Source: Amoebidium appalachense (taxonomy: Eukaryota > Ichthyosporea). Taken from it: DNA of 64,000 nucleotides. The translations under genes were made by a program, and so were the position numbers. Positions 1-27,920 of the stretch are shown here, in pieces; position 1 is the first letter of the stretch; each line of letters begins with the position of its first letter. Under the pieces are notes generated by a model. It made no database searches. It saw only the letters and a list, made by a program, of their open reading frames with translations, and was not told where the DNA came from. The stretch spans positions 868,001 through 932,000 of the forward strand of contig CAVNZM010000009.1 of NCBI GenBank assembly GCA_963693365.1, given 5' to 3'.

Positions 1-4544
<4,544 letters not shown>

Positions 4545-4589
4545 ATATAGCAACACTGCCTATTTATAGCATCACGATGATTTATATAT

Positions 4590-4699
<110 letters not shown>

Positions 4700-5717
4700 T
4701 TTGCTCTTGAGATCTTTTACCATGTTTCAACAGGCTGTGGTATGTCCACGGCTTTTTCTTCCCGAGTTTCTCCTTTTACGTCACAGTATACGATAGTTTT
4801 ATGCTTTCCTTCGACTTTAGATGTGCTTATGCAATATATGATCTATGCATTCGTTTACTGTCGGAGAATGTCGGTGTCACGGTATATACATACGTAAGAC
4901 GGGGAGGGGGAGGAGACTTGTTTTCAGATAGCTGCTTATACAGATTTGCTCACTAATGCAAGTATTATAACATAATGATGGTATAACTAATAATATGTAT
5001 GCAACGAGTTTTAACATAGGTTGTGAGGAACTATCCACTAGACTTATAACCGTGTTGGGGTTTGTTCGTGTGGTTCATCTAATATACTCCTCTCGAGATA
5101 TACAGAAATTTGGTTTACTTCATATGGTACCCCTTGTTGTCACGGAATATTTTCGATGCATACACCAGCATATCCACCTTTTTGGGTTGAGTATCCCGAA
5201 ACGTTGCTTTTTTTACAATCATGACCAATATACAGCTAGAACTTGACATATGACACTATTTGCCTGAAAAGACGTTTATAATAGTGTGCACAAAACATTA
5301 TGATAGTCGCTATACATGTGATCATGTTTTGCTGTCATAAGCGCTGGCATTGAAGTTCGTATTCGGAGTTGTTCTCGATTGTTCGACTGTGTATCGTTGG
5401 TAGCCTTATCATGGCATGCACATCCACACAATACCGGCGGAGGAAAAAGGCGTTAATAAAAACCTGCAACAGGAAAAAAAAGAAAGAAAAGGGGGGGGGG
5501 GGGGGGGGGCATGAATATTCCTGCCATTAAGACAAACACACACATAATATATGCACGCACGTGCACGCACACACACACACTGTTGAAAGTTTTAAGTGTT
5601 TGTCGACCACTGAGGTGCTTATATCTTTTCTTCCTTCCTTTTTTCTTCTCCTTTTCCTTTTTTTTTCTTTTTTTTCTTTTTTTTTTTCTTTTGTGTGTAT
5701 GTGTGTGTGTGTGTGTG

Positions 5718-5721
<4 letters not shown>

Positions 5722-5755
<34 letters not shown>

Positions 5756-5780
5756 TAGGGTCCCCTGACTGCCATTTTTG

Positions 5781-5846
<66 letters not shown>

Positions 5847-5865
5847 TTTAGGATCCCCTGACGTC

Positions 5866-5896
<31 letters not shown>

Positions 5897-5914
5897 GGGG
5901 GGGGGGGGGGGGGG
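5722..5914. repeat. Tandem (T)n(G)n module with a conserved 25-bp spacer
   Basis: Three poly-G blocks (about 5720-5750, 5814-5843 and 5897-5914) are separated by spacers reading 'ttaattagggtcccctgac' and 'ttatttaggatcccctgac', with poly-T before the second and third G blocks. The repeated spacer shows that the unit, including its homopolymers, was duplicated. Confidence 0.75.
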
Positions 5915-6044
5915 TAATCGATACACCAATTAGCGTCCGTGCCGGCGTTTTAAGTACGGCTTTTCTCAATCCGAATTCCTTATTCTATAATAATATATGG
6001 CAAGGTTTTTCGAAGAGGTGTTTGCCCGGCGGGCGCCAGCAAAT

Positions 6045-6090
<46 letters not shown>

Positions 6091-6687
6091 GTGTGTGTAT
6101 GGGTGGGTGTGTAAACTGTGTGTATGTGTGTGTGTAAACCGTGTGTGTGTGTGTGTGTGTGTGTAAACTGTGTGAATGACACTGTGTGTGCGCGTCATGG
6201 TGACTGTGTGTGTGCGTAAACTGTGTATGTGTTTGTGTGTCAGTGTGTGCGTGTGGTAAAGGCCACGGTGTGTTTGTGTGTGCGTAGCTACGTATGGGTT
6301 GGGGATTCATCAAAAGACGGGGTGGGGTTGTGACTTAACGGGGGGAGAGAGGAGGGTGGGGTGGGGGGAGGGGGGGAGGGGATGATTTATCCAATATATG
6401 CATCAACTTTAAGGCCTCCTTGATAGTCACACCAGTTATGCATGCATTTTATTCGGCATTTGCAGTAATAATGCATCTAGGGGTTAAACAGGTTATCCAC
6501 CGCCGCTCCCCTCGGGTTCTAGTTCTAAGGCTTGGAGCCAATCAAATCGCACAGAACCTATCTCCTTCCCCCCCCCCCCCCCCCCCCTCCCTTCCCCCCC
6601 CCATGCATGGCAGGTCCCCCGGTCCCCCCCCCTCCCGTCACGGCAAGTTCCCCTAAATCTCTGGACGTCGGAGGATAAATCGGTGTT

Positions 6688-6718
<31 letters not shown>

Positions 6719-6755
6719 CGTGTGTCTCAACATTGTGCATTTCCGTGACACTGTG

Positions 6756-6802
<47 letters not shown>

Positions 6803-6993
6803 CGCACACGCCCCTGTGTGGCACGTCATTTTTTGTGTGCACACGTCGTTGTGTTTTTGTGTGTACATGTGTGCGCGCATGTGGCCCCCCCCCCCCCCCC
6901 CCCCCCCCTTCTCTCCCTTCCCTCCATGAGGGTTGGTTTGTGTGCGCGTGCACGTTTGTGTTTGTGCGCAGCGTGTTTGCACGGTTTTTTTGG

Positions 6994-7066
<73 letters not shown>

Positions 7067-7125
7067 GCATGTGCGTGCGTGTGTGTGTGTGTGTGTGTGC
7101 GTGTGTGTGGTGGTGGTGGTGGTGT

Positions 7126-7156
<31 letters not shown>

Positions 7157-7426
7157 GGGGGGGGAGGGGAGGAGGGGGGTCGTTTGGTCTGCACATATTT
7201 ATCGTGGAAGCTTATATGCTTATTCCTAGCCTGCAAATGATTTTGCTTTGTATCCCCCCCCCCCCCCCCTCCTCCCCATCCCTTCTCCCCTACCTCCCCC
7301 CCTTTCTCCATGCCAATTCTCCTTGTCACTTCCTGTTGCCCTTGTTGCCTCCCATGCTGTGTTCCCTTTTCCTGCTAAATCCCCCCCCCCCCCCCCCCCC
7401 CTCCCCCCTTTGCGTCTTGTTGTGGA

Positions 7427-7615
7427 AGCAAAGGATGAGGTGGGAATAATGCGCGAGAGGTTACGAAGTCGCAACCCTACCTCTGTGGAGGCATGGTTGT
7501 GCCCCTGATGATGGGGAGGACCTCCTGCCTGCACCATTTGACTTGGTGTACTTGAACCCTCTTGGTGCCTGCAATGCCTTGCTTCCTTTGATGCCACCAA
7601 TTAGTTCATACACCC
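7427..7615 (+). repeat. Dispersed intronic repeat, copy 2
   Basis: Shares 'gcgagaggttacgaagtcgc' near 7452, 'tgtggaggcatggtt', 'cctgatgatgggg', 'cctgcctgcac' and 'tgcctgcaatgccttgcttc' near 7566 with the copy at 14015-14262 and others, and is followed by poly-C. Plus orientation, just upstream of candidate plus-strand exons. Confidence 0.6.
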
Positions 7616-7830
7616 CCCCCCCTCCCTCCTTCCCCCCTCCCCCCCTGCCTGCCTCGTATATCCTCCTCTCCCACTGTTAGTCTCACCACTTTGTGTTTGT
7701 ACATGCATGTCGTGCCTATCTTCCTTGCTATCTCCTTGCTTGCTTGTCAACACTCACCCCCCCCCCCCCCACACACACACAGACACACACCTTTTTTTTT
7801 TCTTTTTCTTTTTCTTTTTTTCGGCTGCAG

Positions 7831-9213
<1,383 letters not shown>

Positions 9214-10854
9214 GCTTTAGAAAAGAAAAGAAGAAGAAATGAGAGAGAAAAATTGTAAAAGGACAAACACACACACACACAGATTGTGAAACCGTTGAAA
9301 GAACCAAACATAATAAACATGACAATAAGGACCGTTAGCCTACAACAAATCTACACGTACACATCTGCATGCACAACCAGTGCACTGCCGGACTACGGGA
9401 TACATAGATAGACGCGACACCATAAATGTATATGGCGATCTACCAATGAAACTGTCGCGTTCGCGTATTATCAAATTTGGAAGATTTGGAATAGTCAGGG
9501 TTCGAACTTTGCCTGTGGCTCTGGAATCTTGCATTGCATATTTTTGCCAGGCGTTTTAAAAGCTGCATACCAAAGAAGTCTGACCACCAATCGTCAGACC
9601 TCCTTTTGATGACGACTGTTGGGTCTCCCAAAACTCCTGCTGCTAAATACATGATTGTATTACGATATCTTCTCATGCCCAGTCGCAGTGAGCAATAACA
9701 AATAATAACAAGGCAAATTTCGCAGTTGCAGATGACGTTAACGTTATCGTACCCACGGCTTATATAAAACTGTGATATGCTGAGCAGCGCCGGGCGAGGG
9801 CCACTGACGGCCGGACAGTATGTATGTAGTATTTTTCTCAATATACACCCAAGCTCACAAGCTAAACTTTTGAATTGCCGTTAGCCACGGGATAGGTTTT
9901 TTAAACAAGAATTTCTAAGTTGAGAAACTCCGAGTGTCTCTTACGTAAAGCTGCGCCTTGTCCCGGTGAAAAAGAAAAATAAAAGAAGAATAAAACCTGC
10001 CCTCAAAAAGCCGTCTGTATGACATACGGCCTTGGCCGCCTACTTTTAACGGGCAGCATCTCCCTAAATTCTCTGCGTATATGCGCAACGCATGAGTTAG
10101 CAAATATTGCAAGATATAGTGTCGACTAAGTCATGCCGCCCAAGCAGGATTAAATACAAATGGACGACCTTCATATATATTATAAAAAGTAATATTGTTT
10201 TATTACTGTAAATGTTGTTGAGACTACATTCTATAAAAAAATGTTATCCACATAAATGTGGAAAATGGAAGACTGAAATTGCGTCAATTCTATCAAACAC
10301 CCAACAAAAGAGAGTTGTGGGGGTTAGGCAGGCAAAGTAGCTAGACCAATCAGAAGCCGGTATTCGTCTTTCCTCTTTGTTTTCTTCCGAGCCAGTTTTG
10401 TGCCAGTAACAGACACAACGTTATTTATAAACAGGAAATATATATACATATATATATATTAAGAAATGCTGTTAGTTATCTACACCTGCACTTAATCAAA
10501 CAATGTCAAAGAATCTATGTATAGTAACGTTAATACCAAATGTTTTCTTTCCTGAGATGACTCGGACGTCGACGGGTACGACTCGATTCTAGCTCGATAG
10601 CACTTTCTAACTACGAGGAATTACATATCCGATGACACTAGTGTACTGGACAAACACTACAACGTGCCTTTCGGCCTGAGTTTAGCCGTCAGACCACTTC
10701 ACGCTGGTCCGTCAGTGAACGAAAACACGCCCCTGCCGTTTCGAACCATATCTTGTGTCACTCCTACGTCTCTCCCTCTCTGCTGTGGTCCACACTCTTC
10801 CCTTGTTCTTTAGCCCTCTTTCTTCAAAGAGGCTTCGAACTAGAGGGCACGAAA
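9214..10854. other. Intergenic region upstream of the Cys-rich gene
   Basis: Unique, mildly AT-rich sequence. A 133-codon open frame on the minus strand (9440-9841) has no recognisable domain and no splice context, so it is left uncalled. The 300 bp before the ATG at 10855 should hold the promoter and 5' UTR of the next gene. A CCAAT-type motif (gaccaatcag) lies near 10344, and a pyrimidine-rich stretch (10755-10830) immediately precedes the start. No TATA box stands out. Confidence 0.5.
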
Positions 10855-20776
<9,922 letters not shown>

Positions 20777-21251
20777 GCCACAGGAAAAAACAGCAAAAAC
20801 TCCGCTGGATTTGTTGATAGAGTGGTTTGTCTTTATGGGATATAAAGTTGTGACCTTTTATGTGCCAGAACAGTTTTATATCTGGGGGCTTGGTATATCT
20901 GTGTGCTGCGGATCCCCCGTGTCCTTCCCATGGTCACAGATAGGGCAATAATATAAAAAGATCTGTAAGAATATCTGCTATTCGGACTGAGATAAAACAC
21001 GTGTTAGTGTAGCAGATAGTATGTATGCTGTGACATACAAATTGTGGGATATATTTGCCAAATATGGCTTGAACACCTTGAATATGAGTGGTCCAATTGC
21101 AGGTACATGCATGTCGACACACAAAGTGACATATATCAATAGAGTCATTATATAAATAAAAAAAATTGACACACCTCACCCGTATCTTCTTCCATCCAGA
21201 TATATGATTTATTGTCCGTTGTGAAGGTGTACTCTGACACATCCGAGATCA

Positions 21252-21284
<33 letters not shown>

Positions 21285-21288
<4 letters not shown>

Positions 21289-21415
21289 ATGGGCTCTGTT
21301 CAAGTACCTTCTGCCTGCAGACTTGTGTTTTGATCCTGTGTCTTTCTACCCCCTTGTTGCTTGCAATACTTTGCTTCTTTTGGATGCAACCCTCTCGTGT
21401 ATTCATCCCCCCCCC
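21285..21415 (+). repeat. Dispersed repeat, copy 6
   Basis: 'gatgggctctgttcaagtac' at 21289, 'cttctgcctgcagac' near 21309, 'cttgttgcttgcaatacttt' near 21353, then poly-C. Nearly identical to 408-525. A second partial unit ('ttgttgcttgcaatattttg') follows at 21443. Confidence 0.65.
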
Positions 21416-21839
21416 CCCCCCCCCCTCCCTCCCTTCACCCTCTTGTTGCTTGCAATATTTTGCGTCTTTGGATTCCGAAGCCACCCACATAGCCCCCCCC
21501 CACTCCCCTTGGTGTATGTTCGTGTGTGTGTGGTGTGTGTGTGCATGCTCTCGAGGAAACCAGGGCAGGAAAGATACGTTTCGTTCAGTATTGTGTGTGT
21601 GTGTGTGTGTGCATACTTGCCCGCGCGCACACACACGGTGTGTGTCTATCAGTCTATGCATGTGTATGTGTGTGGGTGACGGGGTGTCTGTGAGCCTGCG
21701 CGTGTGTGCATGTCTGTGTGCTCACACAGTGCATGTGTGTGTCTGTGCGTCACGTGCGGCGTGTGTATATGCGTGAGAGAGTGGGGAACACAACCAGAGT
21801 GTTGATCAAACTCTCCCCTCCCCCCCCCCCCCCTTAATA

Positions 21840-21908
<69 letters not shown>

Positions 21909-22181
21909 GAGAGAGAGCGAGAGAGAGAAGGCTTTGATTTCCAGTGCACACTGTGAGATGTCATTGATGCGACACGAACATCCGGCAGATAATAAAGTTT
22001 ATCCATAGAACGCACTGCCACAGTTACTAAGCATTATCCCCAAATATACGCGAAAATAATTAAGGTGTGTGCTTGTATGTGGTTGTATGTATGTGTCACA
22101 CGTGTGTGAGTGTGTGAGTGTGTGAGTGAGTGTGTGTGTGTGTGTGTGTGGGTGGGTGCGCGCGCGCGTGCGTGTGCGTCA

Positions 22182-22219
<38 letters not shown>

Positions 22220-22614
22220 CAAGTATATGGTGTGCATGCGCTTCAAACCAAATCAACACAAGCCCAAGCTCAACACTGCCCGGAAACCAACAAACCAATG
22301 GTCGAGAAACCAACTTGAACAAAAAAACAACCAACCAAAACCCGGAAAAACAAACCGATACATCACGCAAGAACACTAAGTCCAGGCAAGCACGACCCCT
22401 AAATGTACAATATTACCGGAAAATTTTCGAGTTTCCAGACACAGATCTACCCGCTAATACAGTGCCTTTTGACCTTGACCAGCACCCGATTGTTACCACC
22501 CATCCATCTAGTGTGGCCCCAAAAGCACCCACAAACAATTTTCTGATCCCCCCCCCCCCCCCCCCCCCCCTCGAGCTCCCCCCCTCCCTCCCGTCCCAGG
22601 GGGGAGGGGGGAGG

Positions 22615-22735
22615 AGATATTGCTCTACAAAAGTACAAAGTACACAGCACATACACGACGATTTTGCAGAGCACACACAAAGAAAATGTGCATATCGAGC
22701 AGAGCCCATTCTCGGGGGAATGAGGTGGGTGGGTG
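22615..22735 (-). repeat. Dispersed repeat, copy 7 (inverted)
   Basis: On the minus strand it reads 'gagaatgggctctgctcgat', 'gtgtgctctgcaaaatcgtc' and 'gtacttttgtagagcaa', the same block order as plus-strand copies. Confidence 0.5.
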
Positions 22736-23511
22736 GGTCGGGTGGGGGGAAGGGGGGGGGAAGGGGGGGGGGGAGGGGGGGAGGGGGGGGGGGGGGGGGG
22801 GGGGACCTACGGCAAAAGGCCAACACTATTCTTGCCTGACTGATGTTAGCAGAGTGTACACGCTACAACTGGCACGTACATCATCGGGGCACACATGCAT
22901 ATGAATGAGAGTATACGTGGGTGAATCAGGCCGCTGAAACAACAGGTATAGACAGTGCAGAGTGTGCTGGGCTATGCACTATCTATGCCACCGTGACAGC
23001 ACTAATTAACAGAGAGGTGCAGTGTGGAGAGGTAGGAGATCGGTTGCATGTTCGATCAATCTACGTCTGATTTATTGTGAGCGATTCTCACCACTTAGCT
23101 GCCGCAGGCATATTCCATGAATACAAAGCTATCCAAAGATATGGAAGATGAGGGCGAAGCCGAAAGGAATTTGCCCATCTTGCATTCCCCTCATACCTGG
23201 CGACGCCCTTCCCGGCAGACAGCACACCTAAAAACACAGAAAACATGAAAAGCATGCACTCAATCCGTCCAGTGTGTAATTCCTTTCACTATCGCCAAAA
23301 TCTTAAAAAACTGTGAATGCCACACGTGCCCAATGAACGGTAGATGGTAAACAACAACTAGCCCGGTCAAGCTATTCGAATAAAGGGATGTAAAGTGCAA
23401 ATAAACAATCCCACCGAACTATGCATGCTATGTGCTCGTGCAAGCCTAAGATGTGCAACCAGCCTCAGAATCGTGCTGTGCGCATGCGTGCAAACCTGTA
23501 CACATTGAAGA

Positions 23512-23804
23512 GGGTTTCTTTTAGGCCGATTGATTGTCCCCATTCCAGCACGTCCGGGTCAAGCCATTTGTTTAGCTAACAAATAAATCATGACATGAAC
23601 TGCAATCTTTCTTCCTAACGCTTTATTATTATTATTCCCGTCTGTATTTCTTTTTTTACCTTTTCTTTTTCTTTTTTGTTGTATTATGGCGCATCTGTAC
23701 CTTGCTGCCGGCAAAACGATGTTGCGCAGCTGATGCGCAGCACCCCAATCATATAGCTAGAACTGCCTCTGACCCGACCCGGCCCGAAAGCCTAAAAGAA
23801 ACCC
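23512..23804. mobile_element. MITE-like element with 15-bp perfect terminal inverted repeats
   Basis: Left end 'gggtttcttttaggc' at 23512-23526 and right end 'gcctaaaagaaaccc' at 23790-23804 are exact reverse complements. The right subterminal sequence (gacccgacccggcccgaaa) matches the copies at 15891 and 18557. There is no open reading frame of transposase size. A target-site duplication is not obvious. The family looks non-autonomous, and its superfamily is unassigned. Confidence 0.75.
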
Positions 23805-23994
23805 CTTTAATTCGGGCACTACTGTTTTATATCCTGACACACCCATTGTAACCTTAGAACATGAAATACTGCAACAGCAAATTTACCGAATATGCAAATT
23901 TACCGAATAAAGGCGCACCAATAGGAACTAGCGACTAAACTTAAGCGAGATTACATTCACTCCCACCCCTTGAACAATGGCCAAGGAAATTCGC

Positions 23995-24072
23995 TCACTT
24001 CTTCTGCTCCTTCTCGTCATGTGTGTCATTGCCCACCACCTTCTTGCATTTGTTGTTGGGTGGGAAGGCGCG
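23995..24072 (-). CDS. Candidate terminal exon of an unidentified minus-strand gene
   Basis: After an acceptor (ccccag) at the edge of a poly-C run on the minus strand, 25 codons read RAFPPNNKCKKVV...KEQKK and end in TGA (23995-23997). The sequence is lysine/aspartate-rich and non-repetitive, unlike its surroundings. A possible upstream exon starting at 24540 (VAGAVTVEQP) follows a 'ctatag' acceptor. The intervening DNA is almost entirely G/C homopolymer, so the rest cannot be reconstructed. No family recognised. Confidence 0.3.
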   Translation of the reverse strand, partial: RAFPPNNKCKKVVGNDTHDEKEQKK

Positions 24073-24074
24073 CT

Positions 24075-24109
<35 letters not shown>

Positions 24110-24344
24110 GGGAGAGGGAGGAGGGCAGGCTGGGGTAGGGGAGAGGAGGAGGGGGGAGGGGGGAGATGGGGAGGGGAGCAGGTGGTGAGAAGAAGGAGGG
24201 GCGAGGGGGAGGATGGGGAGGGGAAGGAGATGGCTGAAGAAAGCTGCAAGGCATTTTTGAATTCGAAAAGGGGGGGGGGGGGGGGGGGGAGGCAGTAATA
24301 AATATCGACCCTTCCCCTGGTGTCCCTCCCCCCCCCCCCCTCTT

Positions 24345-24376
<32 letters not shown>

Positions 24377-24950
24377 CCTCCCCCCCCCGGCCGCCCGCCC
24401 GTCGCCGGCACCACCGGCGGGGGCCCCCAAAAACTACATATGGCCCGGAATCCACATGCGGGGGGGCTGGGGGGGGGGGAAGGGAGGGAGGGGGGGGGGG
24501 GGGGGGGGGAGGGCTGCTCTACCGTGACAGCTCCCGCTACCTATAGTATGCGTACACCTCCTATGCCCCCCCCCCCCCCCCCCCCCCCCCCCCGCCGCCT
24601 TATGTGTACACTCCTATGCCCCCCCCCCCCCCCCCCCCCGTATGCGTACACTCCTACCCCCCCCCCCCCCCCCCCCCACCCCCCTCTCCCCCCGCCGCCC
24701 TTCATGTGCACCACCTCTGGTGGCCACCACCAACTGATTACCTTGGTTTCCACGGTGTATGTGCGTGCATTTCCATTTCATCGGTGTGTGCGTGCATCTG
24801 CATGCGTACTCAAAGTGGTTTATGCACCTCGTGTTCGTGTGTGTGTGTGTACGGAGAGACGGGAGAAAAAAGTGGTGTCCAGTCCTAGGTTTATGAATGC
24901 ACAGGGGGGATGGTGGTGATGTTTTTTTTTTTTCTTTTCTTTTTTTTTTT

Positions 24951-24981
<31 letters not shown>

Positions 24982-25907
24982 GGGGGGGTATTGATGTGTT
25001 GCCGCTACTATTATGAGAGTGGGCTTGCATCACGGTTCTACCTCATCAACGATAATGCCTGGAAAGGCAGTTGAGTTTGGACACTTCACACAGCAACAGA
25101 AACGGGTTTTTACTTCATCTCCCGAAAATTCATTTACCAACTACAAGCAAATGTTGCACCACAGTATTTACAGAGAGTTCAAACTATTGTTGCAGAGTCA
25201 AGCTGGCAGAAAGTATTTGCGCCAAGCAAAGTGTATTCTATTATTATGTACAAAAATCGGGATATCTGTACAAATGGACAAATGAAATTACAATGGAAAA
25301 ATGTGCCTTATGAAATGTTCGGCACTGCCCTAGACCTCAAAATGGCAAATAGATCACACAAATCATATTCCTCGTCCCCTCAACTCCTCCCCTCCCCCTC
25401 CCCTCCCCCCCCCCCTCCCCCCCCCCCCCCCTCCCTCCCACCCCCCCCCCCCCCCCCCCCCCCCCCCCAAAAAAAGAACACCACCGTCTACTAAAAGATG
25501 AAAATCTATATACAGGAAATTATACAGTTTTAGAAGGCATAATTGATCACAACGTGAGATCAGATCACATAGGTCAGAAGAAATCAACTTCATTTTCCAT
25601 CGCGACATTCTTCAGGGGATAAAAAGAACCAAAAAGAAAGCCGAAAAATGGGCAAAAATTGCATGTCTTTCCAGCGCACGCCACCTGATGCGACTTGGGG
25701 ATTCAAAACACTGTGTTTTGTATAGATAACAATCATTATTGCCATGAAAGGAAAACGAAATAATGAACAACTGCAGCCCCCGCAAAAGGGAGTGGTATTA
25801 TCTACTGCAACACTTATGGACTTATAACGGTTATTTGTATGTGCGTGCCAGTGTGAGAAAGGACATCTTTGGCGTGCACGTGTGTAGAGGTGTATTTACA
25901 TATCATA

Positions 25908-25941
<34 letters not shown>

Positions 25942-25952
25942 CCACGTGCATC
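24073..25952. other. Homopolymer-rich region and 3' flank of the 655-aa gene
   Basis: 24075-24990 is mostly G and C runs with short islands, including two near-identical units 'tatgcgtacactcctay(C)n' near 24546-24660. 25010-25370 is unique sequence open in all three plus frames for 80-90 codons, with no recognisable domain. 25390-25470 is poly-C. 25500-25950 is the downstream flank of the minus-strand gene and contains a (GT)n tract at 25912-25940. Confidence 0.45.
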
Positions 25953-27920
25953 TTAGCAACTATCCGCCACCCCCTGCGGCTCCTCCTCCTCCAACATATT
26001 TGCAATACGTGCCAGCGCCTGCCGTGATTGGTTATCACCATAATTGGGGTTGCTTACGTAAGCATCCAACAACCGAATCACTCCTTGCAGTAACCGTCCC
26101 TCACTGGCTGCCTGCAAACTCTTTGCCTCCTCCGGTGTAGGTCCCACCGTTGCGCTCTGTGACGACATTTTCGTTGTGGTACTAGTTGCACTTGTGCTGG
26201 AAGTACGATGCGCACTGACCATGGGCGCAGATGGGCGCACACGCATAGACGCACTTCGCCGTATGGTGCCCGTCACACTGGTCGATAGTCTCGTTGCCCC
26301 CCTGATCACTGCCTCGCATGGGCCATTGCCGCCATGTTTCGATTCGGCTTGCGAATCACTATCACCGTGGATATTAATGTCGGTAAACATATCCACACCC
26401 CCTCTCTTACTCGGCTCGGTTTGACTACCCGAACGTTGGCGGAAAAGTGAGGCGGCTGTCGGTCTTGGCCTGCGGGGACGCGAAGATAGAGACCCCCACG
26501 CCCTCATCTCTCCAATCTCCATGTTTGCATCGGTGAAATCCTCCTCCTCCTCGTGAATGGGCGTTGTGGGTGATGCAAGAACGACATCGTGGAGTGATTT
26601 CGAGCGAAGATGCGTCTTCTGCCACACGGCCGCACGGGGCCCTACGGTTGGACTGGAGGTTTCCGACGGCTGCTCGGACGAGAGGTGGACGGCCGTGACC
26701 CGACCCGAAACATTGTCACGTGACATAGCCCCGCCGTGGAAGCTTCGAGAACGACTTAGGCCCACCGGGTACTGGGGCCTCGTGTCCATGTCTGATACAT
26801 CGACTTGCTCCGTTTCGTCTTGCGATCCACGTCGCGTGGGGCGGCGGCGACGACGAGCAATTGCATCCTTGTCAACGGTCACACCCAAACGGGCAAGCAT
26901 GGCCGATGTTCCCTTGGCCGCAGTGGGACTAGGCGCATCGCGTGTGCTAGTAGATGGCAAGGGTGGCTCTTTTTCCCCTGCGGACTTTTCCAGAAGAGTC
27001 TCGAGGGACACACTCGATACCCGTCCACACGTGCTTGCTACTGTTTGCACAGGCTGCACTGTTGCTGCCCCACCCACCATGGGGAGATCCATCGTTCGGC
27101 CCAGTACCTGCCCACTTGCACGACGTGTTGGGTCTCGTTGGGGCTGAGGGGCAGTGCGCATCCACTTTGCCCCATCGTCGTTATTGACTTCCTCGAGAGA
27201 GTGCCCTGCTGTTTTGTGCACGGGATTGGGCGCCGAGAGGCTACGAGGAAACCCAAACTTGCCCAAATCCGGGAACTCAGCGGGCAAAATCTCCGCTGCT
27301 CTGCTGTTCTGACCGCGCACGTTGGCTGGCTTTGCATCGACCGAACCGCCAGTAATCACCTTTGGCCCCTTTTCCTTTTCAAGCGCCAACCACGGCATTG
27401 ACTGGGCCTTCCGTAGTTCTCTCCATGGGGCATGTTCCAATGCGCTGGTGCCCCCCACCCGCCCAATCACCACAGACCCATCAACCGTTCGTTGCACGGG
27501 GGCAGGTGGGGGGAGAGGGTCCTTCTGCGGCTTCTGCCAGTCCCCACCGTGTAGTTTTTCGCTTTTTGTCGCCGGGAGGCCGGTCCGCCCACCCTTTGTA
27601 CTTGAGCTAATTAAAGTAATGGGAACATTATCGGGAATGTGGCGCATAACAGACGCCACGCTGCTACGTTTCTGTGGGTCTCTGTTTACATTCCCCGTGC
27701 GCTTGAACACGCCTGTGCTCTCAAACGATTGCAAAAACTGGCCGTTACTGCCTGTGCCTGTGCTTCCTGTCTGTGCCCCCCCCTTACTGCTACCTCCTCC
27801 ATAACCTGCTGCTACCTTGACACCCGCGCCATCTGTCAAACTACGCGGGCGGGTAGCCGCCAGTACCGGCCGTGCGCTGCTATTCTGCTGCGCTAGCCCT
27901 ATGGTGTGTGTGTATACCAT
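25953..27920 (-). CDS. Intronless gene for a 655-aa disordered protein with 14-3-3-type motifs
   Basis: One uninterrupted 655-codon frame from ATG at 27918-27920 to TAA at 25953-25955. It stands out because every neighbouring gene is split into short exons and because it contains no simple repeats. Composition is Ser/Thr/Pro/Arg/Gly-rich throughout, so it is probably unstructured. It carries several basophilic-kinase or 14-3-3-like sites (PRSLSAPNP, RRASGQ, SRSRSFHGG, LRSKSLHD, RRSASMR) and one acidic patch (EEEEDFTD). The C-terminal 65 residues are predicted helical (EEAKSLQAASEGRLLQGVIR...LARIANMLEEEEP) and are the most domain-like part. It could be a signalling scaffold. The lack of introns might mean a retrocopy, but the frame is intact. 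No family is recognised. Confidence 0.75.
   Translation of the reverse strand: MVYTHTIGLAQQNSSARPVLAATRPRSLTDGAGVKVAAGYGGGSSKGGAQTGSTGTGSNGQFLQSFESTGVFKRTGNVNRDPQKRSSVASVMRHIPDNVPITLISSSTKGGRTGLPATKSEKLHGGDWQKPQKDPLPPPAPVQRTVDGSVVIGRVGGTSALEHAPWRELRKAQSMPWLALEKEKGPKVITGGSVDAKPANVRGQNSRAAEILPAEFPDLGKFGFPRSLSAPNPVHKTAGHSLEEVNNDDGAKWMRTAPQPQRDPTRRASGQVLGRTMDLPMVGGAATVQPVQTVASTCGRVSSVSLETLLEKSAGEKEPPLPSTSTRDAPSPTAAKGTSAMLARLGVTVDKDAIARRRRRPTRRGSQDETEQVDVSDMDTRPQYPVGLSRSRSFHGGAMSRDNVSGRVTAVHLSSEQPSETSSPTVGPRAAVWQKTHLRSKSLHDVVLASPTTPIHEEEEDFTDANMEIGEMRAWGSLSSRPRRPRPTAASLFRQRSGSQTEPSKRGGVDMFTDINIHGDSDSQAESKHGGNGPCEAVIRGATRLSTSVTGTIRRSASMRVRPSAPMVSAHRTSSTSATSTTTKMSSQSATVGPTPEEAKSLQAASEGRLLQGVIRLLDAYVSNPNYGDNQSRQALARIANMLEEEEPQGVADSC

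Larger units (their letters stand above)
4700..7830. other. Intergenic stretch with no supported gene
   Basis: 4700-5460 is AT-rich unique sequence with only short frames (for example 83 codons at 4995-5246, no recognisable domain). 5486-5914 is a (T)n(G)n tandem module. 6045-6180 and 6760-7140 are (GT)n arrays with small interruptions. 7250-7650 is poly-C with an inserted repeat copy. All long frames here are translations of simple repeats. Confidence 0.6.
20777..23994. other. Intergenic region with repeats, no supported gene
   Basis: 20777-21250 is AT-rich 3' flank. 21252-21284 is poly-C, followed by a repeat copy (21285-21410). (GT)n arrays lie at 21843-21901 and 22180-22217. An inverted repeat copy lies near 22615-22735 and G-rich sequence at 22740-22803. 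22830-23510 is unique sequence with only short frames. 23512-23804 is a MITE. A short frame at 23117-23248 (43 codons) and a minus-strand mini-exon-like segment near 23199-23228 were seen but not supported by neighbours. Confidence 0.5.

Noticed and set aside
9440-9841. 133-codon minus-strand open frame
   Set aside because: No recognisable domain, no signal or splice context, and several alternative short frames in the same unique region. Possibly chance.
23117-23248. 43-codon frame, and a minus-strand 31-nt mini-exon with good splice consensus (about 23199-23228)
   Set aside because: No neighbouring exons of matching phase could be found, and the two readings exclude each other.
26557-27401. 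196- and 198-codon plus-strand frames
   Set aside because: Antisense shadows of the 655-aa minus-strand gene, which has better composition and a clear start and stop.
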